Shown here in pieces: positions 36,281 through 44,553 of a stretch of 64,000 nucleotides of DNA. Position 1 is the stretch's first letter; the number at the start of each line of letters is the position of its first letter. The position numbers and the translations under genes are program-made. Under the pieces are notes generated by a model, which worked only from the letters and a program-made list of their open reading frames with translations, had not been told where the DNA came from and searched no databases. Source of the DNA: Spirochaeta thermophila DSM 6578 (GTDB taxonomy: Bacteria > Spirochaetota > Spirochaetia > Winmispirales > Winmispiraceae); contig NC_017583.1 in NCBI RefSeq assembly GCF_000184345.1, positions 310,001-374,000 on the forward strand. The letters are read 5' to 3'.

Positions 36281-37756
36281 ATGAGGGGCGGCGTCTGTCT
36301 TTCTCTCACCGGGAGGACCAAGGAAGAGGCAGAGGAACAGCTCGCCCGCTGGCGGGAGAAAGTGGACCTGGTGGAGGTGCGGGCTGATTGCATGGACGAG
36401 AGCGCGTGGGAGGGGCTGGGGGAGTGGGCGTCCGGTCTCGGTCTCCCGGCGATCCTCACGCTCAGGTCCGACAGGGACGGTGGATTCTTCGAGGGCACGG
36501 AGGACGTACACGACGAGGCCCTGGGGGAGCTCGTCCGCCAAGGGGGATGGGCGTATGTGGACGTGGAGGCGTGGGCGGCCGACTGGCTGGTGGACGAGGT
36601 CCGGCGGCGTGGGATGCACGTGATACGATCGCGGCACGTGATGGATGGGGTGCCGGAGGACCTCGAGCACTGGATGGTCGAGACGGCAGGCCAGGGGCTC
36701 GTCCCCAAGGCGGCGTGCATGCTCGGGGGCACGGAGGACCTGCTCCGGCTCGTGCGGCTCCATCGGCGCATCACTGCGGAGGGGCTTCCCCCCGGTTCCT
36801 ACATCCTCCTCGGCATGGGGCCCTATGGTGTGCCCTCACGGATCCTCTCCCTCGCATGGGGGAGTCTCCTCACCTTCTCCTCTGATCCGGGAAGGACCGC
36901 GGCGCCGGGACACCTCGACCCCGGCGTCATGGCGGATCTCTACCGGGTGCGGGAACTCTCCGAATCCACGGTGCTCTTCGGCGTGATCGGAAACCCGGTG
37001 CTCCATTCCCGCTCTCCGCACCTCCACAACCCTGTGTACCGGAGGGAGGGGATGGATGCGGTGTATCTTCCCATCCAGGTGGATGACCTTACGTCGTTCA
37101 TGGACCTCGCCGACGAGCTTTCCCTCCAGGGCCTTTCGGTGACCATCCCCCACAAGGAGGGGGTGATTCCCTTCTTGACCGTCCGCGACCCCGTGGTCCA
37201 GGCGGTGGGCTCGTGCAACACCATGGTGAGGAGGGACGGCGGGTGGTTCGGGACGAGCACGGACGTGGAGGGGTTTCTCCGGCCGCTTCGCGAGGAGATC
37301 GCTCGGGGTGGGGACCCCGTGATGAAGGCGGCGGTGGTGCTGGGGGCGGGGGGGGCCGCCCGTGCGGTGGTGTACGGACTCGTCCAGGAAGGGTTCAGGG
37401 TCCTCGTCCTCAATCGCACGGAGGAGCGGGCGCGGGTCCTCGCCGAGGAGTTCGGGGTGGACTGGGGGGCCCTTTCCCCTGAGAGTGCGGAGCGCATGAG
37501 GGAGTTCAGGGGGCTCATCGTCCAGACCACGAGTGTGGGTATGGAGGGAAAGGAACCGGCCAGCCCTGTCCCGTGGTATCGTTTCGAGGGCGACGAGATC
37601 TGCTACGACATCGTCTATACCCCTCGCATCACCCCCTTTCTCGAAGCTGCCCGGCGGGCGGGATGCCGGATCATCACGGGCGACAGGATGCTCGAGGCAC
37701 AGGCCGAGGAACAGATGAGGCTCTTCGCCGCCCGATACAGGGAGTTGCGGGGGTAG
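36281..37756 (+). CDS. aroDE: Bifunctional 3-dehydroquinate dehydratase/shikimate dehydrogenase
   Basis: A 491 aa fusion catalysing steps 3 and 4 of the shikimate pathway. Residues 1-215 are a type I dehydroquinase: DLVEVRAD, HVIRSRHV with the catalytic His, and VPKAACM with the Schiff-base Lys. Residues 225-490 are shikimate dehydrogenase: VIGNPVLHSRSPHLHN, VTIPHKEGV with the catalytic Lys, STDVEGF with the catalytic Asp, and the NADP Rossmann loop GAGGAARAVVYG. AAGGAGG precedes the ATG. The fusion order matches plant DHD-SDH and some chlamydial and spirochaetal enzymes. No other aro genes adjoin it. Confidence 0.96.
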   Translation: MRGGVCLSLTGRTKEEAEEQLARWREKVDLVEVRADCMDESAWEGLGEWASGLGLPAILTLRSDRDGGFFEGTEDVHDEALGELVRQGGWAYVDVEAWAADWLVDEVRRRGMHVIRSRHVMDGVPEDLEHWMVETAGQGLVPKAACMLGGTEDLLRLVRLHRRITAEGLPPGSYILLGMGPYGVPSRILSLAWGSLLTFSSDPGRTAAPGHLDPGVMADLYRVRELSESTVLFGVIGNPVLHSRSPHLHNPVYRREGMDAVYLPIQVDDLTSFMDLADELSLQGLSVTIPHKEGVIPFLTVRDPVVQAVGSCNTMVRRDGGWFGTSTDVEGFLRPLREEIARGGDPVMKAAVVLGAGGAARAVVYGLVQEGFRVLVLNRTEERARVLAEEFGVDWGALSPESAERMREFRGLIVQTTSVGMEGKEPASPVPWYRFEGDEICYDIVYTPRITPFLEAARRAGCRIITGDRMLEAQAEEQMRLFAARYRELRG

Positions 37757-37787
37757 GAGGACGGGGGTTCCCCCCCGCGGCCCGATC

Positions 37788-37796
37788 TGCTATACT
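37788..37796 (+). promoter_or_regulatory. Extended -10 promoter of the polyamine operon
   Basis: TGCTATACT, an extended -10 element (TG-n-TATACT), about 49 nt before the dehydrogenase ATG. A short G5/C5 hairpin (37773-37784 area) lies just upstream and may be the end of the aroDE transcript. Confidence 0.5.
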
Positions 37797-37844
37797 CTTG
37801 TTCCTGTTTGAGTCTCGCTATCCCAGGACAAGAGGAGGACGCTC

Positions 37845-39038
37845 ATGGCACGGGTGCTCATCATCGGGGCAGGCGGTGTAGGACGTGTGGCCACGCACAA
37901 GTGTGCGCAGTATCCTGAGATCTTCTCCGAGATCATGCTCGCGAGCAGGACGGTCTCGAAGTGCGAGAAGATCGCCAGCGAGATCGAGAGGCCCATTCGC
38001 ACCGCCCAGGTTGATGCGGACTACCCGGAACAGGTGCAGGCGCTCATCAAGGACTTCAAGCCCGACATCGTGATCAACGTGGCGCTTCCCTATCAGAACA
38101 TGGCCATCATGGAGGCCTGCCTGCAAGAGGGCGTGCACTACGTGGATACGGCGGCGTACGAACCGAAGGATGAGAAGTCCTTCTCCTACGACTGGCAGCT
38201 CAAGGCGTACAAGGAACCGTACCGAAGGCAGGGGCTCGTGGGCCTTCTTGGCTGCGGGTTCGACCCAGGGGTGACCAACGTGTACGTGGCCTATGCCGTA
38301 AAGCACTACTTCGACGAGATACACGAACTCGAGATCGTGGACGTGAATGCCGGTGACCACGGTCTTCCCTTCGCCACCAACTTCAACCCCGAGGTGAACA
38401 TACGGGAGATCACCCTCCCGGCCCGCCACTGGGAGGGTGGGGAGTTCAAGGTGACCCCTCCGCTCTCGGAGAAGAGGGACTTCGAGTGTCCGGAAGGACT
38501 GGGCACCTACCCGGTCTACCTCATGTACCACGAGGAGCTCGAGACCCTGGTGCGGAACTTCCCCACGATCAAGAAGGCCACCTTCTGGATGAAGTTCTCG
38601 GACGAGTACCTCCAGACCCTGCGGACCCTCCAGAAGATCGGCATGACGAGCATCGAGCCGGTGGACCTCGGGCCGGTGAAGATCTCCCCGCTCGACTTCC
38701 TGAGGAAGATCCTCCCCGATCCTGCGGAGCTCGGGCCTCGTACCAAGGGGAAGACCTGTATCGGGAACATCATGACCGGGGTCAAGGACGGCAAGAAGCG
38801 GAAGATCTTCATCTACAATATCTGTGACCACCAGGAGGCGTACAAGGAAACGGGAGCCCAGGCGGTGAGCTACACCGCGGGCGTGCCTCCCGTGCTTGGC
38901 GCCGCCCTCGTCCTCGATGGGGCCTGGAAGAAGCCGGGGGTGTACACCCCTGAGGAGTTCGACCCCGATCCCTTCATGGAGCGGATCGGCGAGTACGGCC
39001 TTCCCTGGAAGCTGGTGGAGCTGGATCCCGAGGCATGA
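37845..39038 (+). CDS. Carboxy(nor)spermidine dehydrogenase
   Basis: NADPH-dependent condensation of putrescine or diaminopropane with aspartate semialdehyde to carboxyspermidine. A 397 aa member of the saccharopine-dehydrogenase family. The Rossmann motif VLIIGAGGVGRVATHKCAQ opens the protein, DIVINVALPYQN and HYVDTAAYE follow, and GCGFDPGVTNVYVAYA is characteristic of the carboxynorspermidine branch rather than lysine biosynthesis. AGAGGAGG precedes the ATG. It overlaps the decarboxylase gene by 4 nt, which confirms the pathway assignment. Confidence 0.93.
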   Translation: MARVLIIGAGGVGRVATHKCAQYPEIFSEIMLASRTVSKCEKIASEIERPIRTAQVDADYPEQVQALIKDFKPDIVINVALPYQNMAIMEACLQEGVHYVDTAAYEPKDEKSFSYDWQLKAYKEPYRRQGLVGLLGCGFDPGVTNVYVAYAVKHYFDEIHELEIVDVNAGDHGLPFATNFNPEVNIREITLPARHWEGGEFKVTPPLSEKRDFECPEGLGTYPVYLMYHEELETLVRNFPTIKKATFWMKFSDEYLQTLRTLQKIGMTSIEPVDLGPVKISPLDFLRKILPDPAELGPRTKGKTCIGNIMTGVKDGKKRKIFIYNICDHQEAYKETGAQAVSYTAGVPPVLGAALVLDGAWKKPGVYTPEEFDPDPFMERIGEYGLPWKLVELDPEA

Positions 39039-40192
39039 GAGAGGGGGCGTTCCAGGGGTTCGATCCGCAGGCGGTCCCGAGCCCGTGCTTCGTGGTGGAC
39101 CGCGATGCGGTGGAGGAGAATCTCAAGATCCTCGACAGGGTGCAGAGGGAGAGCGGGGCGCGGGTGCTCCTCGCCCTGAAGGGGTTCGCGATGTGGAGCC
39201 TCGCGCCTCTCGTCTCGTCGTACCTCTCCGGCACCTGTGCCTCTGGGGTGTGGGAAGCCCGGCTGGGGAGGGAGTGTTTCGGGGGGATCGTCTCCACCTA
39301 CGGTCCTGCCTACAAAGAAGAGGAAGTGCGGGAACTCCTCACCCTCACCGACCACCTGATCTTCAATTCCTTCGCCCAGTGGGAGCGGTTCAGATCCCTC
39401 CTCGGGACGGCTCCCCGCCGGGTGGAGGCGGGGATCAGGGTGAACCCCGAGCGCTCGGGGGCCCCTGCCGCCATCTACGATCCCTCGGGCCCCAACTCAC
39501 GGCTTGGGGTGGTGCGCAGCCGGTTCAGGCCTGAGCTCCTCGACGGGATCAGCGGGCTCCACTTCCACACCCTCTGTGAACAGAACGTGGACGCCCTGGA
39601 GACGGTGCTCCAGGCCTTTGAAGAGCGGTTTGGCGAGTTCGTGCCCCGCATGAGGTGGGTGAACTGGGGAGGGGGACACCACATCACCCGGCCCGACTAT
39701 GACGTGGACAGGCTCATCGACCTGGTGAAGGACTTCAGATCCCGCTACGGGGTCGACGTCTATCTGGAGCCCGGTGAAGCCATCGCCCTGGGGACGGGGG
39801 TGCTCGTCGCCGAGGTGGTCGACATCGTCGAGAACGGGATGCGGATCGCGGTGCTCGATACCTCGGCGACCACCCACATGCCCGATGTGCTCGAGATGCC
39901 CTACCGGCCCGAGGTGTGGGGCGCGGGACTCCCCGGCGAGAGGCCGTACACCTACCGCCTCGGTGGTGTCTCGTGCCTCGCCGGCGATGTGATAGGGGAC
40001 TACAGCTTCGACAGGCCCCTCGAGGTGGGCGACCGCCTCGTGTTCGACGACATGGCCCACTACACCATGGTGAAGACCACCACCTTCAACGGTGTGAAGC
40101 TCCCCTCGATCGGGATATGGAGTTCGAAGGAGCAGTCCTTCACCCTCGTCCGTTCGTTCGGGTATGAGGAGTTCAAGCGGCGCCTCTCGTAA
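39035..40192 (+). CDS. nspC: Carboxy(nor)spermidine decarboxylase
   Basis: PLP-dependent fold-III decarboxylase converting carboxyspermidine to spermidine, 385 aa. The PLP Lys is in LLALKGFAMWS, HFHTLCEQN and NWGGGHH are the family's signatures, EPGEAIALGTG holds the glycine-rich phosphate loop, and the active-site Cys/Asp region is DTSATTHMPD. It starts inside the dehydrogenase stop (ATGA). With the downstream agmatinase it gives an S-adenosylmethionine-independent spermidine route. Confidence 0.94.
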   Translation: MREGAFQGFDPQAVPSPCFVVDRDAVEENLKILDRVQRESGARVLLALKGFAMWSLAPLVSSYLSGTCASGVWEARLGRECFGGIVSTYGPAYKEEEVRELLTLTDHLIFNSFAQWERFRSLLGTAPRRVEAGIRVNPERSGAPAAIYDPSGPNSRLGVVRSRFRPELLDGISGLHFHTLCEQNVDALETVLQAFEERFGEFVPRMRWVNWGGGHHITRPDYDVDRLIDLVKDFRSRYGVDVYLEPGEAIALGTGVLVAEVVDIVENGMRIAVLDTSATTHMPDVLEMPYRPEVWGAGLPGERPYTYRLGGVSCLAGDVIGDYSFDRPLEVGDRLVFDDMAHYTMVKTTTFNGVKLPSIGIWSSKEQSFTLVRSFGYEEFKRRLS

Positions 40193-40220
40193 GACCTCGG
40201 CGAAGTGTACAGGAGGCCTC

Positions 40221-41096
40221 ATGCGCTATCCCCACTTCCTCTACACGGAGATCCCCAATAGTTTGGCCTCTGAGGCCTTCTTCCACGTGATCCCGGTGCC
40301 CTATGAGCGCACCACATCCTTCGGCAAGGGAGCGGCCCGGGGGCCGTCTGGGATCCTCGAGGCCTCGGGCCAACTCGAGGTATGGGACGGGTGGGGCATC
40401 CCGGCGGATGCAGGGATCCACACCGGAGGGCCAGTGAAGGTCCACACTCCTGAACGCATGGTCCGTGAGGTGGCGGCCCGGATGCGGCCGGCTCTTCGTT
40501 CGGGGAGTGTGCCCGTCCTCCTCGGCGGGGAACACACGGTCTCGGTGGGGGCGTGGGAGGCCTTGGCGGAACGTTTCGGGCCCGGAGAAGTGGGTATCGT
40601 ACAGATCGACGCCCATGCGGACCTGCGAGACACCTACGAGGGCTCCCGTTTCAGTCATGCGTGCGTGATGCGCAGGGCGCTCGATCACGGGTTCCGCATC
40701 TTCCAGGCAGGGGTGAGGAGCCTCTCTCCCGAGGAGGTGGCGCTCCGGAGGGAGTTGGCTGGAAGTCAGGTGTTCTGGCAGGATGCCCCCGAGCTGCGGA
40801 AGGCCGGTGCGACCCTCGCCCTTCCTCCCGACTTCCCTCAGAACGTGTACCTCACCATCGACGTGGATGGGTTCGATCCCTCGGTGGTATGGGAGACCGG
40901 GACCCCTGAGCCCGGCGGCCTCTTCTGGTACGAGGTGCTCGACTTCATCGAGCGGGTGGCTGAGGCGCACCCCATCGTGGGATTCGACGTGGTGGAGCTG
41001 GCCCCTGCGAAGGGGAGTCACGTGGGGGCCTTCGTGGCCGCACGCCTCGTGTATCAGGTGATGGGGATCGTCTTCCGGCATCTACCCCGGCGGTAG
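40221..41096 (+). CDS. speB: Agmatinase
   Basis: Manganese ureohydrolase cleaving agmatine to putrescine and urea, 291 aa. The metal ligands are visible in GGEHTVSVG, IDAHADLRD and TIDVDGFDPS; VVELAP follows near the end. The start MRYPHF at 40221 has AGGAGG five bases upstream; the longer frame runs back into nspC. It supplies putrescine for the two upstream enzymes. Arginine decarboxylase (SpeA) is not in the window. Confidence 0.95.
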   Translation: MRYPHFLYTEIPNSLASEAFFHVIPVPYERTTSFGKGAARGPSGILEASGQLEVWDGWGIPADAGIHTGGPVKVHTPERMVREVAARMRPALRSGSVPVLLGGEHTVSVGAWEALAERFGPGEVGIVQIDAHADLRDTYEGSRFSHACVMRRALDHGFRIFQAGVRSLSPEEVALRRELAGSQVFWQDAPELRKAGATLALPPDFPQNVYLTIDVDGFDPSVVWETGTPEPGGLFWYEVLDFIERVAEAHPIVGFDVVELAPAKGSHVGAFVAARLVYQVMGIVFRHLPRR

Positions 41097-41169
41097 GCCG
41101 GTGCGATTTGCTTTATCAGCCGGGATTCAGTAATATATTGAGGAAAGATCGTGGAGAGAAGGTTTCCGG

Positions 41170-42993
41170 ATGGTACACATCGAGAGAAAGACCTTGAGCG
41201 ACCTGGTTCTTGCAGCGGCGAAGGAGTACGCGGAGCGGCCGGCGTTCGACTTGTTCTGGAACGGGCGCCTTGAGGAGCCGGTGACGTACGCCCAACTGGG
41301 TGCGAGGAGCACGGGGGTGGCCTCTCTACTCCGTGCCCTGGGCGTCGGGCCGGGGGACCGGGTGATGATCCTCGCCGAGAACAGGCCGGGCTGGCCTGTG
41401 GCCTATTTCGGTATTTCCTTGGCGGGCGCGATATCCGTGCCGGTGCTCCTCGACTTCTCCACCGACCAGGTGAGGGAGGTGGCCTCCCACGCAGGGGTAC
41501 GCGTGGTGTGTGCCACGGAGCGGTCACTCGAGAAGCTGCGCGAGGCAGGGCTCCTCGAGGGAGATCTCCCCGTGCTGCTCATCGACAGTATGGACGATGC
41601 CGGCCTCGAAGTCCTCGAAGGAGGGGAGCGGAGGCGTAGGGAGTACGCGCCGGACTTCACTCCGGTCTTCCCCGATCCGGATGAGACCGCTTCCCTCATC
41701 TACACCTCGGGCACCACGGGGCACAGCAAGGGGGTGATGCTCTCCCACGCCAGTCTGGTCTTCGAGGTGGAGGCCTCGCGTTCCATCTTCAAGGCCTATC
41801 CCAGGGACAGGTTCTTCTCGGTTCTTCCTCTCGCTCACACCTACGAGTGTACCATCGGGATGCTCATCGCCACGGCGAGCGGGGCGCGTACCACTTATCT
41901 CGGAAGGCCGCCCACGGCGAGCGTCCTCCTCCCCGCCTTGCATGAGGTACGGCCTACGGTGATGCTCACCGTGCCCCTCATCATAGAGAAGATCTATCGC
42001 ACCAAGGTGAAACCATCCCTCGAGTCCCATCCCCTCTATCGATTTCCCCTCACCCGTCCGCTCGCGACGAAGATCGCGGGCCGGAAGCTCCTGGCCTCCC
42101 TCGGCGGGGCGATCCGGTTCTTCGGTATCGGGGGAGCCGCCCTTGCACCTGATGTGGAGGCGTTCCTGAAGGCCTCGGGCTTCCCCTATGCCATAGGCTA
42201 TGGGCTCACCGAGACCGCCCCGCTGGTGGCAGGTTCCTCGGTGGGCAAGACGGTGCTCCGGTCCACCGGACCTGCCCTCAAAGGGGTGGAGGTGAGGATC
42301 GTGGATCAAGAGGGGAGGGTCGTGGGGGGTGTGGGAGCGCCGAGGGATGCCCGGCCCGGTGCTGAAGGAGAGATCCAGGTCCGGGGTCCCAACGTGATGA
42401 AGGGCTACTACCGTGATCCGGAGCGGACCAGGGAGGCCTTCACCGAGGACGGGTGGTTCAGGACCGGGGATCTGGGGGCCATGGACCGCAAGGGCCGGCT
42501 CTTCATCAAGGGGAGGCTCAAGTCGGTGATCGTGGGGCCTTCGGGGGAAAACATCTACCCCGAGGAGATCGAGTCGCTCCTCAACCTCTCCGACTACGTG
42601 GAAGAGTCGTTGGTATACGAGGGCGAGAAGGGAGAACTCGTGGCCCTCATCGTGTTGAGCGAGAGGGCGAAGACCCTCTATGCCGCGCTCGAAGACGGGA
42701 TAAAGGAGGCCGGGAGGGCGGCTCAGGAAGGGGTGCACGAGGTGACGAGGGAGGTGGGTGAGTTCGTCCAGCAGGTGACTTCGGCTGCAAAGGAAGGGAC
42801 GGAGCAGGTGAGGAGAGGGGTGGAGGACGTGGTGAAGGAACTGGTGGCGATGGTGAATCGCCGGCTGCCGGGGTTCTCCCGCATACGGAAGGTCGAGATC
42901 AGGGAGGAGCCGCTCGAGAAGACGGCCACCCATAAGATCCGCCGTTTCCTCTATACCACGCAGCGCGACGGGAACGACAGGCAGACGAGCTAA
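41170..42993 (+). CDS. Long-chain fatty-acid CoA ligase (AMP-binding)
   Basis: ATP-dependent acyl activation, 607 aa, membrane-associated. The P-loop is YTSGTTGHSKGVML, with YGLTETAPLVAG, DGWFRTGDLG and IYPEEIE. Between the C-terminal lid strands and the final NRRLPGFSRIRKVE segment there is an amphipathic helical insertion (about residues 500-560, repeated EV/EA heptads such as EAGRAAQEGVHEVTREVG) that resembles LEA or lipid-droplet helices. The last catalytic Lys is in KTATHKIRR. It stands alone. Confidence 0.92.
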   Translation: MVHIERKTLSDLVLAAAKEYAERPAFDLFWNGRLEEPVTYAQLGARSTGVASLLRALGVGPGDRVMILAENRPGWPVAYFGISLAGAISVPVLLDFSTDQVREVASHAGVRVVCATERSLEKLREAGLLEGDLPVLLIDSMDDAGLEVLEGGERRRREYAPDFTPVFPDPDETASLIYTSGTTGHSKGVMLSHASLVFEVEASRSIFKAYPRDRFFSVLPLAHTYECTIGMLIATASGARTTYLGRPPTASVLLPALHEVRPTVMLTVPLIIEKIYRTKVKPSLESHPLYRFPLTRPLATKIAGRKLLASLGGAIRFFGIGGAALAPDVEAFLKASGFPYAIGYGLTETAPLVAGSSVGKTVLRSTGPALKGVEVRIVDQEGRVVGGVGAPRDARPGAEGEIQVRGPNVMKGYYRDPERTREAFTEDGWFRTGDLGAMDRKGRLFIKGRLKSVIVGPSGENIYPEEIESLLNLSDYVEESLVYEGEKGELVALIVLSERAKTLYAALEDGIKEAGRAAQEGVHEVTREVGEFVQQVTSAAKEGTEQVRRGVEDVVKELVAMVNRRLPGFSRIRKVEIREEPLEKTATHKIRRFLYTTQRDGNDRQTS

Positions 42994-43191
42994 GGGCTTA
43001 TCGAAATCGATATATCGAAGGTGATATGACATGAGAGGTCTCACCACATCCCTCCTCTCCGAGGGGGAGGTGCGCGCCTCAAATCCTTCCATGGAATGAT
43101 GTTATGACGAGGAATCAATTCCACCCCTCTCGCTCGATATGGTACGGTATTTGCTAATTCTCTGGAAGACTACGACGTGTGGAGGTGAGAC
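42994..43191. other. Intergenic region with triple TATCGA motif
   Basis: No gene is seen. At 42999-43012, TATCGA-AA-TCGATA is a perfect dyad, followed at once by a third TATCGA (43013-43018), right after the ligase stop. A G/C-rich imperfect hairpin at 43051-43070 could terminate the ligase transcript. The ribosome site (GGAGGTGAG) of the next gene lies at the right end. Confidence 0.45.
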
Positions 43192-43932
43192 ATGAAAAGG
43201 GTTGCGTTCTCCCTGGTCCTCTTGTGCCTGGCTTCTTCGGTGATTCCCGCCGAAGCGTGGGGGGGGATGGGATACGTGATGGCCTCAGGGGTGATGGAGG
43301 GGCTTCCCGGTGACTCGCTTCCCCTCAATGCCCTCTTGCGCGCGCATGGGTACGGCGAGTTCTCACCGTTCACCTTCGGTATGGGGGGAGGTGGTGGCGC
43401 GTTCATCGGCAGCGTGTATATCGGGGGGTGGGGTGTTGGTGAGGGGCTCTTTGCCGAGAGTAAAGGGCCCGATGGAAAGATCCTCAGCCGGATGAGCGGT
43501 TACGGAGGGGTTGAGGTCGGCGTGCCGCTCAGTCTTGGTCAGGTGATCTTCATGCCGGTGGGGACGATAGGTGCAGGAGGGACCGATATCGAGCTCATCG
43601 ATCCTCCGAGCGGTTCGGCCTCGTTCGATGATCTGCTCGATGATCCCGGGGTAGGGGTACGGCTCACCTCTTCCGAGATCAGGGTAGGGGCAGGCCTTCA
43701 TTTTCTGTGGATGCCCGGTGTGGCAGGGTTTCTCATAAAGGCCTACTACTTCTACGTGCCGTACCAGAGTTGGAGCATCATGGGGCCGGGTGAGTACACC
43801 TATCCGGTGGAGGGTGTTCCCTCCTCATCTCCTCACCGGTTCTTCCTCGGGGTTGGAGTGGTCTTCGGTGGGGTGTTCTCGGAGAGGGGGAAGGTGAACG
43901 ACCGGGGTTGGGCGGAGTGGGAGGAGGAGTAG
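43192..43932 (+). CDS. Outer-membrane beta-barrel-like protein
   Basis: A 246 aa exported protein with signal MKRVAFSLVLLCLASSVIPAEA. The mature part is Gly-rich, with about eight alternating amphipathic strands (GGGAFIGSVYIGGWGVG, LSLGQVIFMPVGTIGAGG, RFFLGVGVVFGGVFS), as in small spirochaetal barrel proteins. No catalytic motif is seen. GGAGGTGAG precedes the ATG. Function unknown. Confidence 0.68.
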   Translation: MKRVAFSLVLLCLASSVIPAEAWGGMGYVMASGVMEGLPGDSLPLNALLRAHGYGEFSPFTFGMGGGGGAFIGSVYIGGWGVGEGLFAESKGPDGKILSRMSGYGGVEVGVPLSLGQVIFMPVGTIGAGGTDIELIDPPSGSASFDDLLDDPGVGVRLTSSEIRVGAGLHFLWMPGVAGFLIKAYYFYVPYQSWSIMGPGEYTYPVEGVPSSSPHRFFLGVGVVFGGVFSERGKVNDRGWAEWEEE

Positions 43933-43973
43933 CACGCACGGCGGTGTGGTATAGTTAAGGGAAAGGAGGGTGC

Positions 43974-44477
43974 GTGCAGCGTATCATTCGTATCCTCGGG
44001 TTGGTGTTGGGACTGGCGAGCCCCTTTCCCGAGGTGTGGCTTTCGGAGCCCTCTTTCCATGTGGAGGAAGGAGGGCTCTTCGTGAAGGTTCGTGCCTCCG
44101 GGGTGATCAACGATCAGCTCTTCTCGCTCATCGATGCCTATGTCCCTGTGACGGTGGTGACCAGGGTGGAGGTGTGGGTGGACGATCGTCTTGTGAGGCG
44201 GTTTGCCGTCTCCCAGAAGGTGGAGCGCGTGGGGGAGTTCTACGAGGTGGAGGGGGAGGGGCCTCTCGCTCGGGAGAGGGTGGAGGATGTGTTTTCTCTG
44301 TTCAAGGTGAGGGTGCTCGAAGATGTGGAGCGGTACCGGGGGAGGAAGGTCCGGGTGAGGATCTCCCTTGCGCTCTACTCTTCTGTGTTCTCGCCTGTGC
44401 AGGATCTTTGGGGGAACAACCCGGTGACCGAGGGAGAGTGGGTTGTCCCTGAGGGAGGTGATGATGGTGGTGATTGA
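43974..44477 (+). CDS. DUF4390-like exported protein upstream of a sensor kinase
   Basis: A 167 aa protein with an N-terminal signal (IIRILGLVLGLASPFPEVWL). Its layout fits DUF4390: a strand with V-T-R-V-E-V-W, then R-R-F-A-V-S-Q-K, and a C-terminal LYSSVFSPVQDLWGNNP. Start GTG with AAGGAGGG ahead. DUF4390 genes are known to precede NtrY/NtrX-like pairs in some proteobacteria, the same order as here. It ends 73 nt before the kinase, with a small frame in between. Confidence 0.7.
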   Translation: MQRIIRILGLVLGLASPFPEVWLSEPSFHVEEGGLFVKVRASGVINDQLFSLIDAYVPVTVVTRVEVWVDDRLVRRFAVSQKVERVGEFYEVEGEGPLARERVEDVFSLFKVRVLEDVERYRGRKVRVRISLALYSSVFSPVQDLWGNNPVTEGEWVVPEGGDDGGD

Positions 44478-44553
44478 GGTCCGTGAGGTGGTGAATCGAT
44501 ACGGTGAGAAGGAGGCCCTTGCGGGCGTCTTCGTGAGGGGGGATGAGCGGTGA
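44461..44553 (+). CDS. 30-codon frame resembling the start of an Mla-type ABC ATPase
   Basis: ATG 44461 has GGGAGG three bases upstream. The frame overlaps the end of the DUF4390-like gene by 17 nt and the kinase GTG by 4 nt (GTGA). The peptide, with VIEVREVVNRYGEKEALAG, looks like the first 20 residues of a MlaF/MKL-family ABC ATPase, in which E-V-x-x-V-x-x-R-[FY]-G is typical, and then stops. It may be a gene remnant or a coupling leader peptide. Similarity is judged by eye on few residues. Confidence 0.35.
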   Translation: MMVVIEVREVVNRYGEKEALAGVFVRGDER

